Notes: generated from the letters alone by a model not told the origin. A stretch of 64,000 nucleotides of DNA from Mucilaginibacter sp. dw_454 (GCF_018449775.1 NZ_JAAVVB010000006.1:124001-188000), one strand, 5' to 3'. Numbered from the stretch's first letter, positions 52,314 to 61,783 are shown. Made by a program: numbers and translations.

Positions 52314-52508
52314 TTATTGTTCAACACGATGCGATAACTGATCGCGTAATAGCATAATGCCGGCCAGGAGTAAAAAGCAGGATAATAAAGTAGTGCCTGC
52401 AAATAAGCCTCGGGTTATAAAAGCCGTGAAAAATCCTACTATTGCAAAGGTTATTCCGTTAATGCCCAGTAAAGTTAGTACAATTCCTAAATTTGATTTT
52501 AATTGCAT
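52314..52508 (-). CDS. two-helix membrane protein, small paralogue 2
   Basis: 64 residues, two hydrophobic helices (LGIVLTLLGINGITFAIVGF and TLLSCFLLLAGIMLLRD) and a basic C-terminus. It shares the G-x2-L-T-(L/I)-x-G first-helix pattern with its neighbours. Bases 52101-52313 between it and paralogue 1 hold no other gene. Confidence 0.6.
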   Translation of the reverse strand: MQLKSNLGIVLTLLGINGITFAIVGFFTAFITRGLFAGTTLLSCFLLLAGIMLLRDQLSHRVEQ

Positions 52509-52685
52509 GGCTTTTAAGTTTAATCATAACAGATCATTCAAATCAAGCGCCAATGTAATAACTCTTAAAATTAAGTTCAAAAATTAAAATAGCACAAAAA
52601 AGAGCTTTTTTGCGTGGGATATAATCCCCGCATTTCCACAATAAATGGGGTGCAACTGTAACAAATGCGATTTTTTTCTATCAGA

Positions 52686-52874
52686 TTAAGCAGCTTCGTC
52701 TTTAGTGTTGCGAATAAGGCTTATCCCGGTAAAAAAGAAAAGGATTGCTATAATGCCGACTACAGTAAGCGTAGTAAAATTACCATCGTGTTGTATAATA
52801 CTAACGCCGGTATATATAAGCCCGATGATGCCTAAAATGGTCAATATGGTACCAAATGTTCTTTTAACGTTCAT
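52686..52874 (-). CDS. two-helix membrane protein, small paralogue 3
   Basis: 62 residues, helices FGTILTILGIIGLIYTGVSI and TVVGIIAILFFFTGISLIR. It is the closest relative of paralogue 1 in the first helix. The three genes point the same way but have 170-210-nt gaps, so each may have its own promoter. Confidence 0.65.
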   Translation of the reverse strand: MNVKRTFGTILTILGIIGLIYTGVSIIQHDGNFTTLTVVGIIAILFFFTGISLIRNTKDEAA

Positions 52875-52939
52875 TGCAGTGTTTATTTTAAAAACGAGTA
52901 ATAAATAACTCTATATTTATCCAACTAAATCTATAAGTC

Positions 52940-53878
52940 ATGACAAGTCAAATAGTTTCGCTTTTTCTAATATTTATTTTACTGATTGTTGTTTTTTCAT
53001 CGTTTGTAACGGTTAAGCAAGGTACCATTGCGGTTGTTACCGTATTTGGCAAATACCGTCGTATTTTAACCCCGGGGTTAAATTTTAAGCTGCCGCTGAT
53101 AGAAGCTATCTATTCAAAAATATCCATCCAAAATCGCTCTGTCGAACTGGAGTTTCAGGCTGTGACGTTTGATCAGGCCAATGTTTATTTTAAAGCAATG
53201 CTGTTATACTCTGTGTTAGATCAGCAGGAAGAAACTATTAAAAACGTAGCCTTCAAGTTTGTGGACGAGCGTAACCTGATGCAGGCGCTGATCCGTACCG
53301 TTGAGGGTTCAATTCGTGCGTTTGTTGCTACTAAGCGCCAATCAGAAGTATTGATATTGCGCCGCGACATTGTAGAACATGTAAAAGAGCAACTGGATCA
53401 AATCCTGGAAACATGGGGTTACCATTTGCAGGATCTGCAATTGAATGATATTACTTTCGACGACGTGATCATGAAATCAATGAGCCAGGTGGTAGCATCA
53501 AACAACTTAAAAGCTGCTGCCGAAAATGAGGGCCAGGCTTTACTGATCACCAAAACCAAAGCTGCCGAGGCCGAGGGTAATGCTATTAAAATTTCGGCCG
53601 AGGCAGAGCGTCAGGCATCGCAATTACGTGGTCAGGGCGTGGCGCTGTTCCGCCAGGAAGTGGCCAAGGGTATGACTGTTGCTGCCAAAGAAATGGAGTC
53701 TGCACACATGGATACTTCGGTAATTTTATTTACCATGTGGACGGAATCTATCAAGCACTTTGCAGAAAATTCAGAGGGCAATGTGATCTTCCTGGACGGT
53801 TCGACAGACAAGATGCAACAAACCATGAAAGAGATGATGAGTCTCAGCGTTTTACAATCAGATAAGATCAAAAAATAA
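52940..53878 (+). CDS. SPFH (band 7) membrane protein
   Basis: 312 residues: one N-terminal membrane helix (SLFLIFILLIVVFSSFVTV), then the SPFH/band-7 domain (QGTIAVVTVFGKYRRILTPG, NFKLPLIEAIYSKISIQNRS) and a coiled-coil Ala/Glu-rich section (AENEGQALLITKTKAAEAEG, AEAERQASQLRGQG). Such proteins form oligomeric rings in membrane microdomains. The head is close to stomatin/slipin members. It is a single gene, divergent from the small membrane genes, with a weak terminator after it. Confidence 0.88.
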   Translation: MTSQIVSLFLIFILLIVVFSSFVTVKQGTIAVVTVFGKYRRILTPGLNFKLPLIEAIYSKISIQNRSVELEFQAVTFDQANVYFKAMLLYSVLDQQEETIKNVAFKFVDERNLMQALIRTVEGSIRAFVATKRQSEVLILRRDIVEHVKEQLDQILETWGYHLQDLQLNDITFDDVIMKSMSQVVASNNLKAAAENEGQALLITKTKAAEAEGNAIKISAEAERQASQLRGQGVALFRQEVAKGMTVAAKEMESAHMDTSVILFTMWTESIKHFAENSEGNVIFLDGSTDKMQQTMKEMMSLSVLQSDKIKK

Positions 53879-53909
53879 TTAGCTCATTGCTGTAATAATA
53901 GAATAAACC

Positions 53910-53939
53910 TTTGCGTTTGGTTGTCGTCCAACACGCAAA
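53910..53939 (+). terminator. probable terminator of the SPFH gene
   Basis: TTTGCGTTTGG / CCAACACGCAAA arms (one bulge) around TTGTCGT, followed by TATTTAAA. It lies 20 nt before the next gene. Confidence 0.45.
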
Positions 53940-53958
53940 TATTTAAACTATTAATTTA

Positions 53959-54522
53959 ATGAGCTGTCATTTTGTGGGATTGATGTGCGTCTTGGGCATA
54001 AGCTTGTGCGTCAATAATTTAGCCGTTGCCCAGTCAAGCTACAGGCAATTAAGCGTTAGCGATTTTAAAGGCGCACCCCGCACAGCAGGCGACAATGCTG
54101 TGGCCTATACCAACTGCGATGTTGAGTTTAGGTACCATGTGCATGCCGAGAACAATATCTATCAGCTAACTTTCGACGTGCGGGTGGTCATGCAACCCTA
54201 TAAATCATGGCTCGATCACAGCAGGATTATATCGCCTGCTATGATGGAGCGTGTGCTTAAACATGAGCAGGGCCATTATAATATCGCTTGCCTGGAACAG
54301 GCCGAGATTTTAAGAGAAGCCGCCCGTACACGTTTCGACGCTAATTACCAGGCAGAAGCTTCGAGACTGTTTGATCGCGTTCATGCCAAATACGAACAAT
54401 TAAACAAAGATTACGATCTGGACACCCAACATTCACTGGACAATAAACAGCAGCATAGTTGGGATGTATATTTTCAACGCCGGATGATGTATGCGCCACC
54501 GATAGCGAAGGTGGGTTATTAA
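53959..54522 (+). CDS. secreted DUF922-type metalloprotease-like protein
   Basis: 187 residues: signal peptide (LMCVLGISLCVNNLAVAQS), then YRQLSVSDFKGAPRTAGDN, repeated Tyr/Val strands, and the H-E-x-x-H motif in RVLKHEQGHYNIACLEQAE (about 108-112). HEQGH in this context defines DUF922, whose members are predicted zinc peptidases. Its stop overlaps that of the convergent helicase gene by 4 nt (TTAA). Confidence 0.8.
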   Translation: MSCHFVGLMCVLGISLCVNNLAVAQSSYRQLSVSDFKGAPRTAGDNAVAYTNCDVEFRYHVHAENNIYQLTFDVRVVMQPYKSWLDHSRIISPAMMERVLKHEQGHYNIACLEQAEILREAARTRFDANYQAEASRLFDRVHAKYEQLNKDYDLDTQHSLDNKQQHSWDVYFQRRMMYAPPIAKVGY

Positions 54523-57500
54523 AGTCCTTTTTTGCGTATGATGCCCGGTTTGCGCTCTTTTTTCTTACTCTCGGTTGTGCCTACACCTTCGGCGCCGTAT
54601 TGACGGGCCATTTTGGCTATGCGGTCTTCCAGGCTCTCGGTAGTGAACTTTTCGCGACCCAGGCTATCCACCATGATCGGGAAGGCAAATGGGGTAGGGC
54701 GCTCTACAGTTTTTAGGATAATGTTTTGTTTTTGGATGCGTTGCAGGGCCGCACGTAGCCTGAATTCTTCTAATTGAAAAGCCAGCGCCTCGTTATAAGC
54801 TTGCCGCACCAATAGGTTATCCGGCTCATACTCGCTGAAAACATCGAACAATAAAGACGAGGATGCCTGCAAATGCTTATTCTTAACCTGCTGACCGGGA
54901 TAGCCGGTAAACACCAACCCACCAATATGGGCAATGTCTCTAAAACGGCGACGCGCCATTTCGTTAGCGTTTAAGCTATGTTGGATATCTTCCAGTAAAT
55001 TATCTATCGAAAAAAAAATGGCATCTTCTAAAATCTCTTCAATTGCTACATCATCATCCGTCAATAATTCAAATCCATAGTCATTCATGGCGATGGAAAA
55101 GCTGGCGGGCCTAACGCGCGAGATACGGAAAGCCAGCAACGAAGCCATGCCCTCATGCACTAACCGCCCCTCAAAAGGATAGAACAGTAAATGATGCCCT
55201 TCGCGCGATTTGAACGACTCGATCAAAAACTCATGGCTTTGTGGCAAGTGCGAGAGTTCTTGCTGCAAATTGAATAGCGGCTTAAGCACTTTAACCTCGA
55301 TATCCTTTTCGATGCCATGCGCCACTTCATCCAGTTTGTCTCTAAAAACCGCTGCCAGTTGCGATGACAGCGGCATGCGCCCGCCGTTCCAACTCGGGAT
55401 CATACCTTTTTTAGCATTTGATTTTTTGACGTAGGCCGTCATTTCTTTAATGCGAACAAACTCCAGGCTGCGGCCTGCAAACCAAAAAGTATTGCCGGGT
55501 TTTAATTTCGATATAAACGATTCTTCTACCGTACCCAGGCTGCCGCCACTTAACCACTTTACACGGATATTCATATCGCTGGTAATGGTGCCAATGCTGA
55601 GCCGATGCCGCATAGCTACCCGGCGATTAAATACTTTATACACACCGTTCTCAATTTCCACCTTTAAAAATTCGTCGTATTGCGCCAATGTTTTTCCACC
55701 ATTGGTGATGAAGTCCAGTAGTTGATTAAACTCGCCGCGAGTAAGCTCGGCAAAAGCATAAGTGGTTTTTACTTCATGAAAAAGTTCGTCGGCCCTAAAT
55801 CCCTCAGACACCGCCAGCGTAACCATATATTGAATCAGCACGTCCATGGCCATTAACATCGGGTCGCGGCTTTCAAAGATCTTGCGTTTGATGGCTTCTT
55901 TTAATGCGGCGCCTTCGAGCAACTCCAGCGAATGCGTAGGTACAAAATAAGCGCGTGACACTGCACCGGGATGATGACCGCTCCGGCCCGCCCGCTGCAT
56001 AAACCTGGCGACGCCTTTAGGGCTGCCAATTTGTATCACCGTATCTACCGGCCGAAAATCGACACCCAAATCTAAACTCGACGTACAAACTACCACCTTC
56101 AAAGCCTCGGCATGCAGGGCCTGTTCTACCCAGTTGCGCAGCTCGTTATCTAACGATCCATGGTGCATGGCCATCACCCCGGCATACTCGGGGTAATTAT
56201 CTAAAATAGCATGATACCAAATCTCAGACTGTGAACGGGTATTGGTGAAGATCAAGGTAGTTTTGCTCCGGGCGACTATCTCCATTACCTGTGGTAACAG
56301 CTTTAAACCAATATGCCCCGCCCAGGAATAATTCTCGATATTTTCAGGAATGATGGACTGGATATCCAGCTTCTTGTCCAGGTTAGATCGCACCATTTTA
56401 ATCCTATCAGGCGGGAAATCGTTACCTAATAATACCTCGGCAGCCTGATCAAGGTTACCTATGGTTGCGCTGATGCCCCAGATACGCAAGCCGGCGACCC
56501 CACCCCGGCCCTCCCCGAAGGGGAGGGAGCTAATTTGCGAAGTTAATTCCGGCTCAATTAGTAATTGTTGCTGTATTCTCCTGGTTGTGTTTTCAGAGTC
56601 AAAGATTACTTCATTGTTGGTAAATCTTAAAAATTTGTAACCATGTTGTTCAAGGTGCTTCTGTCTAGATATATCCAATTGTTGTTGCTCGGGATCATTA
56701 TGATATCTTCCATCAACCTCTATAATTAATTTTTTCTCCAGGCAAATGAAATCGGGAATATAGTCTAATACAAGATGTTGTCTTCTGAATTTACAGCCCA
56801 ATTTCTTACCACGTAAAATCTGCCATAAAACATTCTCTGCTTCAGTGGGCTTGTGTCGATTTTGTTTTGCATTGTCAATATTAGAATTCCAATTCAGCGC
56901 ATCGGTAGTATAATATCCAGGTAAATCTGGTTTTGTACTAATAACATCGCCACCAAACAAATCAACTCCCTCTCCTTTGGAGAGGGCCGGGGTGAGGTGT
57001 TTTAACCTGCTCAATCCCAGCTCCACCTGCACGCCACGTTTAGTACCCAATAGCTCATGCCACTCGTCAGTCACCAAAACCTGCAGACTTTGAAAAACCT
57101 TTGGATATTCTTTCTGGGCCAGCATCAGGTGTAAACTTTCGGGGGTAGTGAGTAATACTTCCGGTAGTTTTTTCTTTAGGGCTGCTTTTTCGGCAGCGGG
57201 CGTATCGCCGGTGCGGGTGGCTATTTTCCAGGGGATTTGCAGGTCGTCGCAAACCTCCTGCATTGCTTTACGGATATCGTTGGTGAGCGCGCGCAAAGGG
57301 GTGATCCAAAGCATCTGTAAGCCATTATTTTGCCGGGTTTTATAGTCGGGGTGTTTGTTGATAAAATCAGCCAGGAAAGGCAGGAAGAGGGCGAAGGTTT
57401 TACCACTGCCTGTTGGCGCATTGAGCAAACCCGAAAAGCCGGCCATGTAAACGCGTTCCATTTCGCGCTGAAATGGAAACTGCTGCCAGTTTTTCTGCTG

Positions 57501-57539
57501 GTACCATTCCTGTATAACTTTTTGCCCGGAGCTCATCAT
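54519..57539 (-). CDS. Lhr-like ligase-associated DEXH helicase with in-frame DUF559 insertion
   Basis: 1006 residues; relatives have about 830. The helicase part has the Walker A motif APTGSGKT (41-48), DEWH (158-161), ISATIGNL (357-364) and QRAGRSGHHPG, and the C-terminal part is that of Lhr-like proteins of the ligase-associated set. Between LSRLKHL (about 176-181) and GLRIWGISATIGN (350-362), which are normally adjacent, lies an insertion of about 168 residues: repeat-encoded flanks TPALSKGEG and SSLPFGEGRGG, and a DUF559 nuclease domain. No frameshift or stop breaks the frame. The helicase motifs on both sides are intact. Confidence 0.93.
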   Translation of the reverse strand: MMSSGQKVIQEWYQQKNWQQFPFQREMERVYMAGFSGLLNAPTGSGKTFALFLPFLADFINKHPDYKTRQNNGLQMLWITPLRALTNDIRKAMQEVCDDLQIPWKIATRTGDTPAAEKAALKKKLPEVLLTTPESLHLMLAQKEYPKVFQSLQVLVTDEWHELLGTKRGVQVELGLSRLKHLTPALSKGEGVDLFGGDVISTKPDLPGYYTTDALNWNSNIDNAKQNRHKPTEAENVLWQILRGKKLGCKFRRQHLVLDYIPDFICLEKKLIIEVDGRYHNDPEQQQLDISRQKHLEQHGYKFLRFTNNEVIFDSENTTRRIQQQLLIEPELTSQISSLPFGEGRGGVAGLRIWGISATIGNLDQAAEVLLGNDFPPDRIKMVRSNLDKKLDIQSIIPENIENYSWAGHIGLKLLPQVMEIVARSKTTLIFTNTRSQSEIWYHAILDNYPEYAGVMAMHHGSLDNELRNWVEQALHAEALKVVVCTSSLDLGVDFRPVDTVIQIGSPKGVARFMQRAGRSGHHPGAVSRAYFVPTHSLELLEGAALKEAIKRKIFESRDPMLMAMDVLIQYMVTLAVSEGFRADELFHEVKTTYAFAELTRGEFNQLLDFITNGGKTLAQYDEFLKVEIENGVYKVFNRRVAMRHRLSIGTITSDMNIRVKWLSGGSLGTVEESFISKLKPGNTFWFAGRSLEFVRIKEMTAYVKKSNAKKGMIPSWNGGRMPLSSQLAAVFRDKLDEVAHGIEKDIEVKVLKPLFNLQQELSHLPQSHEFLIESFKSREGHHLLFYPFEGRLVHEGMASLLAFRISRVRPASFSIAMNDYGFELLTDDDVAIEEILEDAIFFSIDNLLEDIQHSLNANEMARRRFRDIAHIGGLVFTGYPGQQVKNKHLQASSSLLFDVFSEYEPDNLLVRQAYNEALAFQLEEFRLRAALQRIQKQNIILKTVERPTPFAFPIMVDSLGREKFTTESLEDRIAKMARQYGAEGVGTTESKKKERKPGIIRKKGL
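56495..56999 (-). mobile_element. DUF559 endonuclease element inserted in frame in the helicase gene
   Basis: Ends are inverted repeats: on the minus strand CTCACCCCGGCCCTCTCC then AAAGGAGAGGGAG (56998-56965) at the 5' end, and CTCCCTCCCCTTCGGGGAGG then GCCGGGGTGGGG (56531-56497) at the 3' end. Between them a DUF559 domain starts near RHKPTEAENVLWQILRGKKL and has the expected catalytic core: GCKFRRQHLVLDYIPDFI (Asp263), KKLIIEVDGRYH (Glu274, Asp276), KHLEQHGYKFLRFTNNEV. The length is a multiple of three. The same repeat end occurs at 33160-33204. Confidence 0.85.
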
Positions 57540-57579
57540 TCAATTAACAAAATACTAATTCTTTTGTGAGGGTAAATAA

Positions 57580-57612
57580 AAAAGTCCTGCTCCGTTTAAG
57601 GGCAGGACTTTT
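57580..57612 (-). terminator. terminator of the M16-like gene
   Basis: Stem AAAAGTCCTGC / GCAGGACTTTT (11 bp) around CCGTTTAAG, flanked by T/A runs on both sides; 20 nt past the stop at 57632. Confidence 0.85.
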
Positions 57613-57631
57613 TATTTTTTAATCAGCCCGA

Positions 57632-60505
57632 TTATTTTTTCTCAGGTAGTAATATCAGCTTAATTAAATTATTGCTGTTTAAATATTTATTGGCAGCGTC
57701 TTTAAGCATTTGCGAATTAACCTGCTCCAGGGCCTGCATACGGCTCAAAATTTTGTCCGGATCTTGTTGGTTCTGTGCAGCTGCGGTTAGTGCAGCTTGC
57801 CAGTAAGCATTTTGTTTGTATTGCGATTGTGCAGCACGCGCTTCGCGATCAACAAACAGTTTGGTATCGCTAGCTAAAGGTCCATTTTGTTTAATCTTAT
57901 TTACTTCGGCGAGTACGTAAGCTATGGCTTTATCTGTATTGTTGGCGTCGGCTAAAAATCCGATCGTCAATTTATATCTGCCCTCGGGATTTTTAACATA
58001 ACTGGCGCGTACGCTTGGCGAGTAAATACCGGTGCCATCTTTTAATGAATCAACCAAACGGATGTTTAAGATTTCTTCCAGTGCATCCATTTGCAGGTTG
58101 TCGGCATCGTTGTATTCATAAGTGCCGTTAAATACCAGTTGTACGGTAGATTTATCACTTGCGCCTTTGTTAACGGTTTTAGTGATTTGCCCCGCAAGCG
58201 GATGAATGCCCAGGTTTTTAAATGTCTCATTACTATGTGTACTTGGCAAGCTGCCTAAATAAGTAGCAACGTATGGAATGATGTCTTTAACAGTAAAGTC
58301 GCCGGTAATGGTAAAAGTAAAGTTGCTGGCATCGGCAAAACGGGCCTTGTAAAAGTCGAACGCTTTGTCAAGGCTGGCCGCGCTAAGTTTGTCGGCTGTA
58401 GCGGGCATACTTCTTTGATTGTAACCGCCTAACACAGCCATGCTGGTATCCTGGTACACCATACCCGGATTATTAGCGGTTCGAGTTATTGCCGACTTTG
58501 CTGCATCGATGTAAGATTGCCAAACCTGCGGATCTTTACGGGGAGCGGTAAAATACAAATTAAGCAATTGCATGGCCGGCTCAAAATTATCAGATGAAGC
58601 ATAACCGGAAATACCCTGTGTTATGTCGCCAATGTAAGGTGTTAGGGCAAAGTTTTTATCGCCGATCATTTTACCAAGCTGCGCCTGCGTAAATGATGCA
58701 ACGCCGCTGTTACCCACAACCTGCCCGGCCAGGTTAGCTGAGGTGAAATCCTGATCAGCAGCTAAAGATGTACCGCCAAAAGCGTAAGCCGCAATCAAGA
58801 TCTGGTTTTGGGCGAACGTAGTGGGCTTTAAAATCACTTTAGCGCCATTTGCCAAAGTTAGGTTAACAACCAGCAGTGTACTATCTACCTTTATATCTGT
58901 AACCTTACCTGGTGCAGGTGTTTTGTCCATAAATGGCATAGCGCTATCATCAACATAAGGGGTAAGGTTGCTGCCTGCATCGGCTATCCATTTTAAAACG
59001 GTTTGCTCGTTAGGCAGGTTGCCTTTTTCGCTATCGTTGGCTTCGATAAGTATAGTGCGGTTTTGATCAGTAATTAGCCTGGCAGCCAGTGCATTCATTT
59101 CGGCTACTGATATTTTGCCGATGTTGTTTACATAATAACTGTATTCATAATCAATACCGGGGATGGCCTGCTTGCTTAAAAAGCTGCGGTCATATTCGGT
59201 GGCAAAACTTGCAGAAGGCGAGCTGTCTTTAGCCGAATAAGCTGTAGTGACCTGGCCCAAAGCATTCTGCTTGGCGCGCTCCAGCTCGGTCAAGGTAAAG
59301 CCAAATTTGCGCGCGCGTTCGGTTTCTGCCAAAACGGCTTTAAAGGTACTTTCTAAATCCTGCGGCGTTTTGGCTAGCGCGATAGTTGAGAAGGCGTCCT
59401 GTTTACCTATAAATTCGGCGTAGCCCGACTGTCCATATTTTATTGGAGGCGACGGTATTTTGGACAGATCAGCTATACGATTGTTGATCATTTGGTTAAA
59501 CAGGTTAATACGTATGTTTTGCAAAACGTCTGCCGGTGTTTTAACAATTGCTTGCGGATGTTTTACAATGATTTGTATAAACGTGTAAGGAAAGCCTTTA
59601 TCGGTAGCCAATTTAATGGTTGTGCCCGGAGTTGCCGGTACAGCAAATTGAGGCTGAGGTTTTTCAGGGGCCGGGTTTCTTAATGATGCAAAACTAAATT
59701 TGATCATCTCTTCTACCTTTTTTGGATCGAAATCGCCAACGGCAATCACAGCTTGCAGATTGGGGCGATACCAGTCGGTGTAAAAACTTTTTGCCGCGTT
59801 TACATCAATTGCTTTTAAGGTAGCTTCGGTACCCGCCGGCAACCTTGAGCCATAGCGCGAATTATTTAATAGCGTGGGTAAAGTTTCTTGTTGCAATCTA
59901 TCTTCCGGGCTTTTGCCACCGGCTGCTGCTTGTGCAATCAGTATATTCTTTTCTTCGTTTAGCGCAGTTGGGTCAAAGCTTACGTGTGCGGCCCAGTTAG
60001 CCAGTATATTAAACCCATCGGCAAATACTTTAGCGGTATCTGTCGGTACGGTTAACTGGTAAGTGGTTTCATCAAATGAGGTGAAAGCGCTTGTATCTGC
60101 GCCATATCTGTCGCCTAGTTTGCTTAAATAATTGTCCAGCTGTTTTTTTGAAAAATCGCGCGTACCGCGGAAAGCCATATGCTCTACCAATAAAGCCATG
60201 CCGCGTTGTGCGTCGCTTTCTAAAACAGAACCTACTTTGTTTACCAGCAGCAACTGCGCTTTACCTTTTGGCTGCGCATTACCGCGGATGTAATAGGTTA
60301 ACCCGTTGGGCAACTTACCCATGATTACATTAGGGTCTATGGGTAATACATTTGGGTCGTTTGTTTTTGCCCCTGGTTTTGCGGCGCTTGCAGTAGCCGC
60401 GGGTTTATGTGCAGTAGTAGTTTTCTTTTTAACCTGGGCAACAACATTACCGGTACTAAAAAGCAATGCCGCAGCCGCTAAAAAAAAGGTTGATTTAAAA
60501 TTCAT
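57632..60505 (-). CDS. exported M16 family protein with degenerate zinc site
   Basis: 957 residues: signal peptide (MNFKSTFFLAAAALLFSTGN), Lys/Ala-rich linker, two M16 repeats. In the first, the inverted zinc motif HxxEH reads LxxEH: Leu105, Glu108, His109 in RGMALLVEHMAFRGTRDF, where active Bacteroidota relatives have GMAHFVEHMAF. The third zinc ligand, Glu in ExxxxxxE after about 80 residues, is Gln192 (EEKNILIAQAAAG). The second repeat has no HxxEH, as is normal. The protein is therefore probably not a zinc protease but a structural or chaperone-like relative, unless an unusual ligand is used. Confidence 0.88.
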   Translation of the reverse strand: MNFKSTFFLAAAALLFSTGNVVAQVKKKTTTAHKPAATASAAKPGAKTNDPNVLPIDPNVIMGKLPNGLTYYIRGNAQPKGKAQLLLVNKVGSVLESDAQRGMALLVEHMAFRGTRDFSKKQLDNYLSKLGDRYGADTSAFTSFDETTYQLTVPTDTAKVFADGFNILANWAAHVSFDPTALNEEKNILIAQAAAGGKSPEDRLQQETLPTLLNNSRYGSRLPAGTEATLKAIDVNAAKSFYTDWYRPNLQAVIAVGDFDPKKVEEMIKFSFASLRNPAPEKPQPQFAVPATPGTTIKLATDKGFPYTFIQIIVKHPQAIVKTPADVLQNIRINLFNQMINNRIADLSKIPSPPIKYGQSGYAEFIGKQDAFSTIALAKTPQDLESTFKAVLAETERARKFGFTLTELERAKQNALGQVTTAYSAKDSSPSASFATEYDRSFLSKQAIPGIDYEYSYYVNNIGKISVAEMNALAARLITDQNRTILIEANDSEKGNLPNEQTVLKWIADAGSNLTPYVDDSAMPFMDKTPAPGKVTDIKVDSTLLVVNLTLANGAKVILKPTTFAQNQILIAAYAFGGTSLAADQDFTSANLAGQVVGNSGVASFTQAQLGKMIGDKNFALTPYIGDITQGISGYASSDNFEPAMQLLNLYFTAPRKDPQVWQSYIDAAKSAITRTANNPGMVYQDTSMAVLGGYNQRSMPATADKLSAASLDKAFDFYKARFADASNFTFTITGDFTVKDIIPYVATYLGSLPSTHSNETFKNLGIHPLAGQITKTVNKGASDKSTVQLVFNGTYEYNDADNLQMDALEEILNIRLVDSLKDGTGIYSPSVRASYVKNPEGRYKLTIGFLADANNTDKAIAYVLAEVNKIKQNGPLASDTKLFVDREARAAQSQYKQNAYWQAALTAAAQNQQDPDKILSRMQALEQVNSQMLKDAANKYLNSNNLIKLILLPEKK

Positions 60506-60644
60506 TTCAAGATTGGGATATTATTTCTGCTAAGATGCAAAAACGCGGAGAATAGTTAAAAATTATCGGGATGTTTATCTTCTCTAATTTTCAGGATGTT
60601 ATTAATAGAAGCTCAGGATATTACGTCTTTATGAATGCAGGAGC

Positions 60645-61745
60645 TTATACTTTGATAACGATCTTTCGTTTGTATAAAATCCACATCAAAATCCAGATTA
60701 ACAAAGTCATGAAAACAGCGAAAATTACCGATGCATTTTTAGGCGAAAAATAAGGCTGAAAAAGTATCTGGTATAGCGACGAGGTGCCCAACTTGATCTT
60801 ATTAAAATAGTGCGGAACAAAGTCTGACAATACGTAAGCAGTTATCGCGTTGGCGCCAAATGGTAAAAAGAAGGTGGTAAAACGCGTGCGGCCCTGCACA
60901 TCTATCAGCCAATAAGAAGCCGCTAACGCAATGGTTGACCAGCCGCCGGCATATAGTACAAATGAGCTGCTCCATAAAGCTTTATTGATGGGGAAGAACA
61001 GATCCCAGGCCAGGCCCAGCACTATGGCAAGTACCCCATACAAAAACATCCAGCTAACTTTTACAGCATCGTCGCGGTCTTTACGTTTTAGCCAGGTACC
61101 TACCCGGATGCCGAATAAGCCTGTCGCGATAGCGGGTAGCGTCCCCAACAAACCCTCAGGGTCCCAGGTGTGCGATTCGCTCCATAAATGGTTGGTGGTA
61201 AATACTAACCTATCTACCCAGGCGCCCATATTGGTTTCCGGGTCCAGGCTAGCCACGTGCGTATCAGGCACCGGCACAAAATTCATCAACACATAATAGC
61301 CCACCAGTAGAATAACAAACAGCCAGTCGCGTACGCGTTGCGATGCTTTGAGATACAAAAACGCACAGATAAAGAACACCACCCCAATGCGCTGCAATAC
61401 GCCCGGAAAGCGAAGATGCTCAAAGCCCGGATGCAGAATTAATTGGATGCCCAGGCTTATGGCAATTAAAACAATGCCGCGCCTTAAAGCCGTTAGCAAC
61501 ATTTTAAAATGATTAGCCGGATTGGCGGCTTTAGTTTCCATAGAATAGACGATGGAAACCCCAACTATAAAAAGAAAAGTAGGGAAGATCAGATCAGTAG
61601 GGGTACAACCGTTCCACTTGGAATGCTCCAACGGCGCATAGATGTTCTCCCAATCGCCGGGATCATTCACCAGGATCATGGCAGCTACCGTGATGCCGCG
61701 AAGTATGTCGAGGGATAAAAGTCTTTTGTTTTGCGTTTTGGTCAT
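60645..61745 (-). CDS. NagX-like membrane acyltransferase (COG4299 family)
   Basis: 366 residues with about 9-10 membrane segments. The N-terminal LLSLDILRGITVAAMILVND and WNGCTPTDLIFPTFLFIVGV are characteristic of the family that includes human heparan alpha-glucosaminide N-acetyltransferase and bacterial NagX. NagX genes usually lie in glucosamine or GlcNAc gene clusters, and a nagB gene follows at 62.6 kb on the same strand, with only a lipoprotein gene between. Transfer of acetyl groups across the membrane is the likely role; the substrate is not proven. Confidence 0.85.
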   Translation of the reverse strand: MTKTQNKRLLSLDILRGITVAAMILVNDPGDWENIYAPLEHSKWNGCTPTDLIFPTFLFIVGVSIVYSMETKAANPANHFKMLLTALRRGIVLIAISLGIQLILHPGFEHLRFPGVLQRIGVVFFICAFLYLKASQRVRDWLFVILLVGYYVLMNFVPVPDTHVASLDPETNMGAWVDRLVFTTNHLWSESHTWDPEGLLGTLPAIATGLFGIRVGTWLKRKDRDDAVKVSWMFLYGVLAIVLGLAWDLFFPINKALWSSSFVLYAGGWSTIALAASYWLIDVQGRTRFTTFFLPFGANAITAYVLSDFVPHYFNKIKLGTSSLYQILFQPYFSPKNASVIFAVFMTLLIWILMWILYKRKIVIKV

Positions 61746-61783
61746 TAGGAGATTTCTAATCTCCTAATTTAAATGTTTCTTAA

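Noticed and set aside
54519..57539. Intein in the helicase gene
   Set aside because: The insertion lacks the Cys/Ser start, the His-Asn end and the splicing blocks of inteins; its ends are translated inverted repeats.
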